Source of the DNA: Mycobacterium sp. 1100029.7
GTDB taxonomy: Bacteria; Actinomycetota; Actinomycetes; Mycobacteriales; Mycobacteriaceae
Direction of reading: 5' to 3'
DNA length: 64,000 bases
NCBI RefSeq assembly: GCF_001665235.1
Contig: NZ_LZSC01000046.1
Coordinates: 62,001-126,000, forward strand
Shown here: positions 8,191 to 17,164 of the stretch, piece by piece
Layout: every line of letters begins with the position of its first letter
Numbering within the stretch: position 1 is the stretch's first letter
Notes under the pieces: generated by a model
Seen by the model: only the letters and a program-made list of their open reading frames with translations
Databases searched by the model: none
What the model was told of the DNA's origin: nothing
Made by a program: the position numbers and the translations under genes

Positions 8191-9639
8191 ATGCCGAGTC
8201 CCGCCGTCACCTCGCCCCAAGTAGCCGTCAACGACATTGGCTCCAGCGAGGACTTTCTCGCCGCAATAGACAAAACGATCAAGTACTTCAACGATGGCGA
8301 CATCGTCGAAGGCACGATCGTCAAAGTGGACCGGGACGAGGTGCTCCTCGATATCGGCTACAAGACCGAAGGGGTCATCCCCGCCCGCGAACTCTCCATC
8401 AAGCACGATGTCGACCCCAACGAGGTCGTTTCCGTCGGCGATGAGGTCGAGGCCCTTGTTCTCACCAAAGAGGACAAAGAAGGCCGTCTGATCCTGTCCA
8501 AGAAGCGCGCCCAGTACGAGCGCGCCTGGGGCACCATCGAGGCGCTCAAGGAGAAGGACGAGGCCGTCAAGGGCACCGTCATCGAGGTCGTCAAGGGCGG
8601 CCTGATCCTCGACATCGGGCTGCGCGGCTTCCTGCCGGCCTCGCTGGTCGAGATGCGCCGGGTGCGCGATCTGCAGCCGTACATCGGCAAGGAGATCGAA
8701 GCCAAGATCATCGAGCTGGACAAGAACCGCAACAACGTGGTGCTGTCGCGCCGCGCTTGGCTGGAGCAGACCCAGTCCGAGGTGCGCAGCGAATTCCTCA
8801 ACCAGCTGCAGAAGGGCACCATCCGCAAGGGTGTGGTGTCGTCCATCGTCAACTTCGGTGCGTTCGTCGACCTCGGCGGTGTGGACGGTCTGGTGCACGT
8901 CTCCGAGTTGTCGTGGAAGCACATCGATCATCCGTCCGAGGTCGTCCAGGTCGGCGACGAGGTCACCGTCGAGGTCCTCGACGTCGACATGGACCGCGAG
9001 CGGGTTTCGTTGTCGCTCAAGGCGACTCAGGAAGACCCGTGGCGCCACTTCGCCCGCACCCACGCGATCGGTCAGATCGTGCCCGGCAAGGTCACCAAGC
9101 TGGTTCCGTTCGGTGCGTTCGTTCGCGTCGAGGAGGGCATCGAGGGCCTGGTGCACATCTCCGAGCTGGCTGAGCGTCACGTCGAGGTGCCCGACCAGGT
9201 GGTCGCCGTCGGCGACGACGCGATGGTCAAGGTCATCGACATCGACCTGGAGCGTCGCCGAATCTCCTTGTCGCTCAAGCAGGCCAATGAGGACTACACC
9301 GAAGAGTTCGACCCCGCCAAGTACGGCATGGCCGACAGCTACGACGATCAGGGCAACTACATCTTCCCCGAGGGTTTCGACGCCGAGACCAACGAGTGGA
9401 TGGAAGGCTTCGACGCCCAGCGCAACGAGTGGGAAGCCCGGTACGCGGAGGCCGAGCGCCGGCACAAGATGCACACCGCGCAGATGGAGAAGTTCGCCGC
9501 TGCCGAGGCCGAAGCGCACGCCGGTGGCGACCACACGTCGCAGGGCAATGGCGCACCCGCGGAGAAGGCTGCAGGTGGTTCGCTGGCCAGCGACGCCCAG
9601 CTGGCTGCGCTGCGGGAAAAGCTCGCCGGCAACGCCTAA
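8191..9639 (+). CDS. rpsA: 30S ribosomal protein S1
   Basis: A 482-residue mRNA-binding ribosomal protein with four S1 OB-fold repeats, roughly at 35-105, 122-188, 210-278 and 295-363. Typical cores are GTIVKVDRDEVLLDIGYKTEG, with the third and fourth repeats reading GAFVDLGGVDGLVHVSEL and GAFVRVEEGIEGLVHISEL. An acidic tail, rich in Glu and Ala, follows. This four-repeat form is usual in mycobacteria, and the tail is the region reported to bind tmRNA and pyrazinoic acid in M. tuberculosis. ATG 8191 is the only start giving the conserved N-terminus MPSPAVTSPQVAVNDIGSS. coaE follows 6 bases later, so they are likely co-transcribed. Confidence 0.97.
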   Translation: MPSPAVTSPQVAVNDIGSSEDFLAAIDKTIKYFNDGDIVEGTIVKVDRDEVLLDIGYKTEGVIPARELSIKHDVDPNEVVSVGDEVEALVLTKEDKEGRLILSKKRAQYERAWGTIEALKEKDEAVKGTVIEVVKGGLILDIGLRGFLPASLVEMRRVRDLQPYIGKEIEAKIIELDKNRNNVVLSRRAWLEQTQSEVRSEFLNQLQKGTIRKGVVSSIVNFGAFVDLGGVDGLVHVSELSWKHIDHPSEVVQVGDEVTVEVLDVDMDRERVSLSLKATQEDPWRHFARTHAIGQIVPGKVTKLVPFGAFVRVEEGIEGLVHISELAERHVEVPDQVVAVGDDAMVKVIDIDLERRRISLSLKQANEDYTEEFDPAKYGMADSYDDQGNYIFPEGFDAETNEWMEGFDAQRNEWEARYAEAERRHKMHTAQMEKFAAAEAEAHAGGDHTSQGNGAPAEKAAGGSLASDAQLAALREKLAGNA

Positions 9640-9645
9640 CACCCG

Positions 9646-10860
9646 ATGCTGCGCATCGGGTTGTCCGGTGGCATCGGCGCCGGGAAATCGGCGGTGTCTG
9701 CCACGTTCGCGGACTGCGGCGGGGTCATCGTCGACGGCGACGTCATCGCCCGAGAGGTTGTCCAACCGGGCACCGAAGGGCTGGCGTCGCTGGTCGACGC
9801 GTTCGGTGACGACATCCTGCAAGCCGACGGATCGCTGGATCGTCCGGCATTGGCCGCCAAGGCTTTTGCCGACGACGAGGCGCGCCAGAAGCTGAACGGC
9901 ATCGTCCATCCGCTGGTGGGGCAGCGGCGCGCGGAGATCATCGCGTCGGTGCCGCCGGATTCCGTTGTCGTCGAAGACATTCCACTGCTGGTGGAATCCG
10001 GTATGGCGCCGCTGTTCCCGTTGGTGATCATCGTCTACGCCGACGTCGAACTGCGGGTGCGGCGGCTCGTCGAGCTGCGCGGCATGCCCGAAGACGACGC
10101 CCGTGCCAGGATCGCCGCCCAGGCCGATGACGAGCAGCGCCGTGCTGTCGCCGACATCTGGCTGGACAACTCGGGCAGCCACGAGGATCTGGTCAAGCGG
10201 GCCCGCGACGTGTGGAGCGAACGGATCGTCCCGTTCGCTCACAACGTGGCCGAGCGACGAGTCGTCCGCGCGCCCGCGACGGTGATCGCCGCCGATCCGA
10301 CGTGGCCCGACCAGGCACGGCGCATCGTCAACCGGCTGTCGACGTCATGCGGCCACCAGGCGTTACGGGTGGATCACGTCGGCTCCACCGCCATCCCGGA
10401 GTTCGACGCCAAAGACGTGATCGACATCCAGGTCACCGTCGAATCCCTGGCCGTGGCAGACGAACTCGGCGAGATCTTGCTGTCCGCGGGCTATCCGCGC
10501 GTCGAGCACATCGACCACGACGACAGCAAGAGCGGCGCCCGCAGCACGGTCACCGAATTCGACCACAACGACGATCCGGCACTGTGGCACAAGCGACTTC
10601 ATGCCTCGGCCGACCCCGGGCGCCCGACGAACGTGCATATCCGGGTGGCCGGCTGGCCCAACCAGCAATTCGCGCTGCTCTTCGTCGACTGGCTGGCCGC
10701 CAACCCGCAAGAGCGGATCGACTACCTGGCCGCCAAGAAGGCCGCAGAGCAGGGGGCCGAGGGCGACACCGGCCGCTACGTCGACGCCAAGGAGCCGTGG
10801 TTCGCCGAGGCGTACCGGCGGGCCTGGGAGTGGGCCGACTTCACCGGCTGGAAGCCTTAA
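9646..10860 (+). CDS. coaE: Dephospho-CoA kinase fused to a GrpB/UPF0157 domain
   Basis: Last enzyme of coenzyme A synthesis, phosphorylating the ribose 3'-OH of dephospho-CoA. The N-terminal kinase (about 1-200) has the P-loop GGIGAGKSA, the DGDVIARE segment and the LID-type region RRLVELRGMPEDDARARI. The C-terminal half (about 210-404) is a GrpB/UPF0157 nucleotidyltransferase-like domain (RVDHVGSTAIPEFDAKDVIDI). The same fusion is typical of mycobacterial CoaE, where the extra domain has been linked to folding or regulation. ATG 9646 begins directly with MLRIGLSGGIGAGKS. Confidence 0.95.
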   Translation: MLRIGLSGGIGAGKSAVSATFADCGGVIVDGDVIAREVVQPGTEGLASLVDAFGDDILQADGSLDRPALAAKAFADDEARQKLNGIVHPLVGQRRAEIIASVPPDSVVVEDIPLLVESGMAPLFPLVIIVYADVELRVRRLVELRGMPEDDARARIAAQADDEQRRAVADIWLDNSGSHEDLVKRARDVWSERIVPFAHNVAERRVVRAPATVIAADPTWPDQARRIVNRLSTSCGHQALRVDHVGSTAIPEFDAKDVIDIQVTVESLAVADELGEILLSAGYPRVEHIDHDDSKSGARSTVTEFDHNDDPALWHKRLHASADPGRPTNVHIRVAGWPNQQFALLFVDWLAANPQERIDYLAAKKAAEQGAEGDTGRYVDAKEPWFAEAYRRAWEWADFTGWKP

Positions 10861-10878
10861 CCCGCTAGGTGCGCCCCC

Positions 10879-11295
10879 CTAAGTAGGCAACGGCGCTCCG
10901 CACTGCAGCGCACCGTTATTCGGATCGGCGTTGCCGGGTGCCGGGCGGACCATCTGGTCGGATTGGGCGAAAACGTTGTCGTCGACGTCGATCTCGCAAT
11001 GCACATTCGCGGCGTACGGGAAACGCAGCACGATGCGCAGCCCGGCTTCGGCCGGATCGGGCAACACGGTGTTGGCCTCGAACGCGTTGCCGGGCATCGA
11101 GGGAAGGTTGGTGGTGTTGGTCTGGCCGCCGTTGGTGACGAACGTGGCCTGACTGCCGGTGGTGAGCGCGTCGATGCGGGCCCGGTAGGTGATGTTGTGC
11201 AGATCCGCGTGTGCTGTCGCCGGAACCAACGGCGAGCCGGCCGCGATCACGCTCACCGCGACCACCGGCGCCCACCTGCGCTGACGAGGGCTCAT
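10879..11295 (-). CDS. Secreted hypothetical protein (Rv1632c position)
   Basis: A 138-residue protein with a signal peptide (RRWAPVVAVSVIAAGSPLV, cleavage probably after ATAHA) and a small mature domain with two cysteines (NVHCEIDVDDNV and ALQCGAPLPT) that could form a disulfide. It resembles the small mycobacterial exported proteins related to the MmpS / transport-accessory fold, but I cannot assign a function. It occupies the place of Rv1632c, convergent with coaE, 18 bases away. Confidence 0.75.
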   Translation of the reverse strand: MSPRQRRWAPVVAVSVIAAGSPLVPATAHADLHNITYRARIDALTTGSQATFVTNGGQTNTTNLPSMPGNAFEANTVLPDPAEAGLRIVLRFPYAANVHCEIDVDDNVFAQSDQMVRPAPGNADPNNGALQCGAPLPT

Positions 11296-11355
11296 AGCTG
11301 CTGAGATTACGCCCAGTGTGTTCGGAGAACCAGACGAGTCATACGGCCACCCGTT

Positions 11356-12246
11356 TCAGGGATGAAGTTTCGCCAGACGTTGCAGCGGCCCGGTCAGCGA
11401 GCGGGCGTGCCGGAACATATCGGCCCACGGATCGCCCTGAGCGCCTAGACGTTTCGGAACATCGCGGATGCTGAACCGATCTGCCCGCAGACCGCGCGCA
11501 TCGAGCTCATCCCACTCCAGCGGGGTGGCGACCGGCGCCCCGGCGCGCGCACGGACGGAATACGGCGCGACCGCGGTCTGCGCGTAGGCGTTGCGCATCA
11601 CGTCCAGGTAGATCCGGCCGTCACGGTTGTCCTTGCGGACCTCCACGGTGCGGTGGGCGTCGTCGTCGGCGGCGACGACTTCGGCGACGTCGCGCGCGAA
11701 CTGGCGGACGGTGTCGAAGTCTTCCTCGGGTCGCAACGGCGCCACCACGTGCAGCCCGCGGGATCCGGTGGTCTGCACGTAGCGCGCCAGTCCCAGTTCA
11801 TCCAGCACGTCGGCCACCGCGCGGGCGGTCGCACGCACCACCGCGAAGTCGGCGTCCGACGGATCGAGATCGAACACCACCCGGTCGGGCTGGTGCAGTC
11901 GCTCTTGTCGCGATTGCCACACGTGCAGGGTGACGCAGTTCTGGTTGGCCAGCCAGCGCAGCGCTTCCGGACGATCGGCCAGCGGATGAACCAGTCTGCC
12001 GCCCTCCTTGTCGACTTCGACTCCGCTCATCCAGTCGGGCAGCGTCTCGGCGAAATCCTGTTGCACAAAACCCTTTTCACCGATCCCCCGCGGAAATCGC
12101 TGCACGGTCAGGGGGCGGCCCTTCAGGTGCGGCAGCATGGCGTCGGCCACCGCGCCGTAATAATCGGCGAGGTCTTGTTTGGTGATGCCGTACTTCGGGA
12201 ACATGACGCGATCCGGGTGCGTGATCTCGACGTCGATGCGTGCCAT
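11356..12246 (-). CDS. LigD-type polymerase/primase domain protein (separate gene)
   Basis: A 296-residue stand-alone polymerase domain of the AEP/primase type found in LigD, which adds nucleotides at double-strand breaks during non-homologous end joining. ATG 12246 starts MARIDVEITHPDRVMFPKYG. The catalytic DxD is in RVVFDLDPSD, and a third metal Asp is probably in GRIYLDVMRN. The final part FSIRDVPKRLGAQGDPWADM is family-typical. The gene overlaps the stop of the ligase gene by one base (TGATG). In M. tuberculosis the same activities are fused in one LigD protein; here polymerase, ligase and phosphoesterase are three genes. No Ku gene is in this window. Confidence 0.9.
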   Translation of the reverse strand: MARIDVEITHPDRVMFPKYGITKQDLADYYGAVADAMLPHLKGRPLTVQRFPRGIGEKGFVQQDFAETLPDWMSGVEVDKEGGRLVHPLADRPEALRWLANQNCVTLHVWQSRQERLHQPDRVVFDLDPSDADFAVVRATARAVADVLDELGLARYVQTTGSRGLHVVAPLRPEEDFDTVRQFARDVAEVVAADDDAHRTVEVRKDNRDGRIYLDVMRNAYAQTAVAPYSVRARAGAPVATPLEWDELDARGLRADRFSIRDVPKRLGAQGDPWADMFRHARSLTGPLQRLAKLHP

Positions 12247-13244
12247 CAGTGGGTCTCCCGGACCACGTCCGCGGCATCCTTGTCGGTGCGCAGACCCTGA
12301 TAGCGCGGATGGCGCAGCTTGCCGTCGCGGGTCCATTCGGTGAACCCGATCTGGGCCACCAGCTCCGGGCGCACCCATACCGCGCCGCTCTCGCGCACCA
12401 ACCCTCGAGTGAACGGCGGCGCGTCCTGCTCGATGGGGGACAGCCGCTCGTGCAGCCGGCGCAGCGTCGGCTCGTCGAAGCCCGTGCCGACCTTGCCCGC
12501 ATAGACGAAATCGCCGCCGTCGTAATAGCCGAGCAGCAAGGCGCCCAGCTCAATTCGGCTGCCCTTGGGACTGGTGTAACCGCCGACGACGAATTCCTGA
12601 TCCCGCACGCATTTGAACTTCAGCCACATCTTCGATCGGCCGCCCTGATAGGCGGAGTCGGCCAGCTTGGCGATCACTCCTTCGTCGCCGCGCCGGCACG
12701 CCGCCTGGTACGCCGCGATACCGTCGCCGACGCGATGTGCGGTGTTACGCAACGGATCGTCGAAGCTGATGGCCTGGCGCAGCAGGCGTTTGCGCCAGCG
12801 CAACGGCAACCCCGTGGTGTCCGCGCCGTCGAGGTGCAACAGATCGAAAAGGTAGTAGTAGACCCGGATGTGCGACGCCCGGGCCACCTCGGGGTCGGTG
12901 ATGCCCAGGCGACCCTGCAGTCGGGCGAAGTTGGTGCGGCGGCCCTGAAAGGCGACGACCTCACCGTCCACCACGAACCGGGTGCTGTGCTGCGCGGCGA
13001 GCGCTTCGACCAACTCCGGATAGGTTCCGTTGAGCGGCTTACGATTCCGCGACAGCAGGCGAACGCAATCACCGTCGCGGAACGCCAGGCAACGCATGCC
13101 GTCGAACTTGCGCTCGAAGATCCACTGCGGGTCACTGAATCGGTCGTCGGTCAGCGTGGCCAGCGTGGGTGCTCGCCAATCCGGCACCGGCTCGTCGTGC
13201 ACTGCTGCGCGTATCGAGTCGGGCAGACCGGCGAGAGCGGTCAT
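12246..13244 (-). CDS. ATP-dependent DNA ligase, LigD/LigC-type (separate gene)
   Basis: A 332-residue minimal ATP-dependent ligase. The adenylated lysine is K46 in FERKFDGMR (KxDG motif). Further nucleotidyltransferase motifs are FVVDGEVVAF, YYYLFDLLHLDG, GDEGVIAKL and SKMWLKFK. An OB fold follows (VVGGYTSPKGSRIELGALLLGYY). It has no DNA-binding extension, as in bacterial end-joining ligases. It overlaps the upstream phosphoesterase gene by 4 bases (ATGA) and the downstream polymerase gene by 1 base, so all three are probably translated from one mRNA. It could alternatively be called LigC-like; the operon partners favour a LigD role. Confidence 0.9.
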   Translation of the reverse strand: MTALAGLPDSIRAAVHDEPVPDWRAPTLATLTDDRFSDPQWIFERKFDGMRCLAFRDGDCVRLLSRNRKPLNGTYPELVEALAAQHSTRFVVDGEVVAFQGRRTNFARLQGRLGITDPEVARASHIRVYYYLFDLLHLDGADTTGLPLRWRKRLLRQAISFDDPLRNTAHRVGDGIAAYQAACRRGDEGVIAKLADSAYQGGRSKMWLKFKCVRDQEFVVGGYTSPKGSRIELGALLLGYYDGGDFVYAGKVGTGFDEPTLRRLHERLSPIEQDAPPFTRGLVRESGAVWVRPELVAQIGFTEWTRDGKLRHPRYQGLRTDKDAADVVRETH

Positions 13245-13816
13245 GTCGATGAGGTGAGATCGTCTGAGGTGCGGCCGGACAGCACCGGCGCGGGTTGGGA
13301 CGCGACCGGTTTGCGCCGCGGGTCGACTTCCCCGTCTTTGCGTTTGATCAGCAGCCAGGTCTCGTCCTGGCCGTCACGAATCCTGGTGAGCGTAAAGCCA
13401 CCCTGCAGCTTTGCGCCCTGCAGCCGGAACGACAAGTGACCTCGGTCCAGGCAAGCGGCCATGTCGTGCTGGGTCGCATTGGTGTAGCTGCCGCGGTCCC
13501 AGATGATCGCGGGCCCCGCGCCGTCCTCGCCGTCGGGGAGCACCCCTGCGACGCCCGGGTAGTCCAGCGGATGAGCCTGGATGCGTCGCGCCATCCGCCG
13601 GTCCTTGGGATTGGTCGACGGCCCGTGGGGGATAAACCACGATGCGAGTTCGCCATTGATCTCCAGGCGCAGGTCGTAGTGCTCGCTGCGGGCCCCGTAG
13701 TACTGGATCACGAAGCACGGCGCGGGCGGGGTGGCGCGGCGCCGGCGACCCAGCCGTCCCCGCCGCTCGGGTTGCACGCCGGCCCGGCGATTGCGGCGGT
13801 ATTCGATCAAAGGCAT
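13241..13816 (-). CDS. LigD-type 3'-phosphoesterase domain protein (separate gene)
   Basis: A 191-residue stand-alone phosphoesterase module that trims 3' ends for end joining. The core is CFVIQYYGARSEHYDLRLE, then GELASWFIPHGPS, the motif AHPLDYPGVAGVLPDGEDGAG and WDRGSY. The HYDLR metal/phosphate motif and the HPLDY histidine and tyrosine are present. The earlier histidine that the Pseudomonas LigD family carries six residues before HYDLR (E-H-H) is replaced by tyrosine (Y-Y-G), so activity may differ. It is first of three overlapping genes reading phosphoesterase, ligase, polymerase. Confidence 0.87.
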   Translation of the reverse strand: MPLIEYRRNRRAGVQPERRGRLGRRRRATPPAPCFVIQYYGARSEHYDLRLEINGELASWFIPHGPSTNPKDRRMARRIQAHPLDYPGVAGVLPDGEDGAGPAIIWDRGSYTNATQHDMAACLDRGHLSFRLQGAKLQGGFTLTRIRDGQDETWLLIKRKDGEVDPRRKPVASQPAPVLSGRTSDDLTSST

Positions 13817-13865
13817 ATCCCAGAGTTACCCCGCCGCGGCCTGCGAAAACGCGGCCGAACAACAG

Positions 13866-14372
13866 TTACCGGTCGCGCCACGCGAGCTCGATGCCCTGGC
13901 CGGCCAGCCAGCCAGCCAAGTCGTAGCCGTGTCGGGCCAGTCCGTCGATGGCGTGCACGGCGCGCCGCACCGCCTGCTCGGCCACTTCGGGGGCCAGCAG
14001 ACCGAGTCGCACCGCATCGATCAGCTCGTCGACATCGGCCAATTCTGCGCCCGCGCCGGTGCGCACCTCGATGTCGAGATAGTGATCCTCGGAGGTCCAG
14101 ACGTCCGCACCGGGTGTGTATTCGCCCACGTCGAGGTAGTAGTCGTGGTCCCGCTCGTGGCCGGCATTGAAGTGAAAGACCGTGGCGCGCAATCCCAGTG
14201 ACGGCAACAGCCAGGATTGCAGGTAGTGGAACTGGGCCCGGCCCGGCGTCGGCCGGGCGACGTAGAGGCCCCACGGGTGCACGGCGTACTCGTCGACGGC
14301 GCGCACAACACCCTTGGGATCGGTATTGGTACGGCCGCGAAGGTCGAACGTCTCGTGCTTCGGAGGATGAAT
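13866..14372 (-). CDS. DUF402 family protein, probable ATT start
   Basis: A DUF402/FomD-like barrel protein, a family that includes nucleoside di/triphosphate phosphatases. Conserved elements are AVHPWGLYVARPTPGRAQF, FHFNAGHERDHDYYLDVGEY and the acidic EDHYLDIEVRTG. The family-like start HPPKHETFDLRGRTNTDPKG is encoded in frame upstream of the first GTG (14306). A stop lies just before, leaving ATT at 14372 as the only plausible initiator for the full protein (168 aa). If the GTG is used, the protein loses 22 conserved-looking residues. Substrate unknown. Confidence 0.75.
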   Translation of the reverse strand: MHPPKHETFDLRGRTNTDPKGVVRAVDEYAVHPWGLYVARPTPGRAQFHYLQSWLLPSLGLRATVFHFNAGHERDHDYYLDVGEYTPGADVWTSEDHYLDIEVRTGAGAELADVDELIDAVRLGLLAPEVAEQAVRRAVHAIDGLARHGYDLAGWLAGQGIELAWRDR

Positions 14373-14399
14373 GGCGTCACCCTACTCCGACCGCGTCGC

Positions 14400-17111
14400 T
14401 CAGCGCCGCAACCGGATCCGCCACCGGACGAAGCCCAGATAGAGCACCGACAGCCCGGCCAGCATGCCCACGTCCAGCAGCCACGACTTGGAGGTGTGCT
14501 GCCAGAACCGGTCCTGGGACAGCAGCGTGCCGGGCACCAGATGGCGCAGGTCGACGGTGGCGGCAGCCGCGGCGTAGCCCCAGCGCGCCGGCATGACGAA
14601 CGACAACTGGTCCAGTCCGAGCCGGCCGGTCACCGGGACCATGCCGCCGCACAGCACCAGCTGCGCCATCACCGCGACCACGAACAGCGGCATGATCTGC
14701 TCGCTGGAGCGGACCAGCGATGAAATCGCCAGTCCCAGAATGGCCGACGCGACGCAGGTGGCCGCGACGGTCACGAACAGCTCGATGGTGGCCGCAACGG
14801 TGCTGTGGCCCAGCAGGACACCGCCTTGCGTCGGTGCGCTCTTGCCGATGACCACGATCGCGGTGATGATCGCCGACTGCACGATCGCGAACCCGGCGAA
14901 GACGGCCGTCTTCGCGAGCAGATAAGCAGTCGTGGACAACCCGACCGCCTGCTCGCGCTGGAAGATGGCGCGTTCACCGACCAGGTCGCGGATCGTCAAC
15001 GCGGTCCCCATGAACGCCGCCGCCGGCATCAGCAGCGCCAGAATCTGAGCGGATTCGTCGGGCGTGCCCGCATTGGCACCAGGCAGATGAAAACCGTTGG
15101 AGCCCGGCACCGTCAGTGACAGCGACCCGAGGATGAACGGCAACAGCGCCAGGAAGATGAAGTACGCGCGGTCGGCGACGACCAGCCGGATCTGCCGGCG
15201 CGCGATCGTCGAGATCTGGCGCCGCACGCTGGTGTGCACCGGCTTGCCCGGTTCATCGGGCTCATCGTCCTTGGCCGCCAACGGTTTCGGGGGGCGTCGT
15301 TCGGCCTCTTTGCGCTCCAGAAAGCGCCGGTTGGCTTCTTCGGGGTCGGCACCCACCTTGGTGAAGATCTTGGCCCAGTTGGTGGTGCCCATCGCCGTGC
15401 CGATGTGATCCGGGGCCCCGCAATAGGCGGTCTTGCCGCCGGGCGCCATCAGGAGCACCTGGTCGCACAGCTCCAGGTAGGACAACGAGTGCGTGACGAC
15501 CAGTACGACGCGGCCGGCGTCGGCCAGCTGGCGCAGCATCGTCATGACCTGCAGGTCGAGTGCGGGATCCAGCCCCGAGGTCGGCTCGTCGAGGATCAGC
15601 AGCGACGGGCCGGTCAGCAGCTCGAGGGCCACCGAGGCGCGTTTGCGCTGGCCGCCGGAGAGTTTGTCGACGCGGGTTTCCGCGTGCTTGGTCAGGTCGA
15701 GTTCCTCGAGGACCTGGGTGACGACCTTGGCGCGGTCGGCCTTGCTGGTGTCCGGTGGCAGGCGCAGTTCGGCGGCATAGCCCAGCGCCTGGTTGACGGT
15801 CAGCTGTCGGTGCACGACGTCGTCCTGCGGAACCATGCCGATCCGGCTGCGCAACGACGCGTATTCGGTGTGGATGTTGTGGCCCTCGAAGGTGACCGAG
15901 CCGGAGCTGGGGGTGGTGTATCCGGCGATCAGCCGGGCCAGGGTGCTCTTGCCGGCACCCGAGCCACCGATGACGGCGGTCAACGTGCCGGGGCGGGCGG
16001 TCAACGAGATGTTGTCCAACAGCTGTTTGCCGTTGTCGACCACATATTGCACGTCGCGCACTTCCAGGCCGCCCGCGCGGGTGGCTGCCTCGCTGAGCTT
16101 GGTCAGGCCGCCGTCGCGGAAGACCAGGTCGACGTTGCCGATCGTGACGACGTCGTCGTCGCTCAGAATCGCCGAACCGACCCGGGTGCCGTTGACGAAG
16201 GTTCCGTTGATGCTGGTGTCGCGGATCTCGACGCCCAGCGGCGTGGGGATCAGCGTCGCGTGTTGGCGCGATGCCAGGACGTCGGACACCACGATGTCGT
16301 TCTCGGGGGCGCGGCCGATCGTCTTCGCGCCAGTCGTGCCCGCGGCCGATGACGAGCGTGGTGAGAGCAACTTCACAAAACGGGTGGCCAGGTTCGACAC
16401 GTCCGCGGTCTTGACGTCGATCACGGTCGACTCGGCCGGCGGCGTCGACGACTCCCCGGCCTGAGCACCGGCGTCGGCTTGCGGGCCGGGTTGTGATCCG
16501 GCGTTGACGACGGTCAGTTCCTCCGGCGGTATCCCGCGCGGGGGAGCCGGCACGCGGGGCGGAGCCTTGCGCGGGCCGGTCCCCGGATGCTTTGGCGGAC
16601 CGGGCATTTGGGGTGGCCGCGGTGGTTGCCGGGGTGGCGTCCGCGGGGCCGGGCCGGGACCGCCGCGCTGCTGACGCGGCGGTGGCGGCGGCAGCGGCTG
16701 GGACGTCGTCGTCGGCGGGTCGGGCATCGCGGACCACGCGATCGTGGCCGGTCCCGAATCCGGGGTCGCTCGGGAGCGCGACGGTCGACTGCTCTGGCCC
16801 TGCTGCGGCCCGACGGCGAAGGTCAGCCGCGGTCCCTGCGGATTGCCGACGTTAATGCTCTGCCCGTCATGGATATCCACGACCGGCATGCGGTAGCCGT
16901 TGACATAAGTCCCGTTCAGCGAACCGTTGTCGATGGCCAGCCAGCGGCCTTGCTCGAACCGCACGATCAGGTGCGCGCGGGAAATCCGCGGGTCGGCGAT
17001 GCGCAGGTCCGCGTGCTGATCTCGTCCGACAATCACTTCGTGACCTGCGACGAAAGAACGTTGGGACCCGTCAAGCCGAATTGTCAGGACAGGCGGGGCG
17101 GGTCGACTCAC
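14400..17111 (-). CDS. ABC transporter with two FHA domains (Rv1747-like)
   Basis: A 903-residue single-chain exporter. FHA domain 1 (about 9-98: VGRDQHADLRIADPRISRAH, then NGSLNGTYVNG) and FHA domain 2 (about 245-332: IGRAPENDIVVSDVLASRQH, then DTSINGTFVNG) bind phosphothreonine. A Pro-rich linker with Thr sites separates them. The ATPase carries Walker A GGSGAGKST (382-390), signature LSGGQ (484-488) and Walker B LLILDEP (504-510). About six membrane helices occupy the last 270 residues. M. tuberculosis Rv1747 has this layout and is controlled by the kinase PknF; here a PknF-like kinase is divergently encoded next door. The exported substrate is probably a lipid or cell-envelope glycolipid; that is inference. 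Confidence 0.92.
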   Translation of the reverse strand: MSRPAPPVLTIRLDGSQRSFVAGHEVIVGRDQHADLRIADPRISRAHLIVRFEQGRWLAIDNGSLNGTYVNGYRMPVVDIHDGQSINVGNPQGPRLTFAVGPQQGQSSRPSRSRATPDSGPATIAWSAMPDPPTTTSQPLPPPPPRQQRGGPGPAPRTPPRQPPRPPQMPGPPKHPGTGPRKAPPRVPAPPRGIPPEELTVVNAGSQPGPQADAGAQAGESSTPPAESTVIDVKTADVSNLATRFVKLLSPRSSSAAGTTGAKTIGRAPENDIVVSDVLASRQHATLIPTPLGVEIRDTSINGTFVNGTRVGSAILSDDDVVTIGNVDLVFRDGGLTKLSEAATRAGGLEVRDVQYVVDNGKQLLDNISLTARPGTLTAVIGGSGAGKSTLARLIAGYTTPSSGSVTFEGHNIHTEYASLRSRIGMVPQDDVVHRQLTVNQALGYAAELRLPPDTSKADRAKVVTQVLEELDLTKHAETRVDKLSGGQRKRASVALELLTGPSLLILDEPTSGLDPALDLQVMTMLRQLADAGRVVLVVTHSLSYLELCDQVLLMAPGGKTAYCGAPDHIGTAMGTTNWAKIFTKVGADPEEANRRFLERKEAERRPPKPLAAKDDEPDEPGKPVHTSVRRQISTIARRQIRLVVADRAYFIFLALLPFILGSLSLTVPGSNGFHLPGANAGTPDESAQILALLMPAAAFMGTALTIRDLVGERAIFQREQAVGLSTTAYLLAKTAVFAGFAIVQSAIITAIVVIGKSAPTQGGVLLGHSTVAATIELFVTVAATCVASAILGLAISSLVRSSEQIMPLFVVAVMAQLVLCGGMVPVTGRLGLDQLSFVMPARWGYAAAAATVDLRHLVPGTLLSQDRFWQHTSKSWLLDVGMLAGLSVLYLGFVRWRIRLRR

Positions 17112-17164
17112 TACTCAAGTATCGGTCCGCCGAGTCAGTGCCCCCCATTGGACTCGCCTGTGAC

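Noticed and set aside
11356..12378. Longer start for the LigD-type polymerase gene at 12378
   Set aside because: The extra 44 residues are Arg/Gly-rich and lie within the ligase gene's end; ATG 12246 gives the family-typical start and overlaps the ligase stop by one base.
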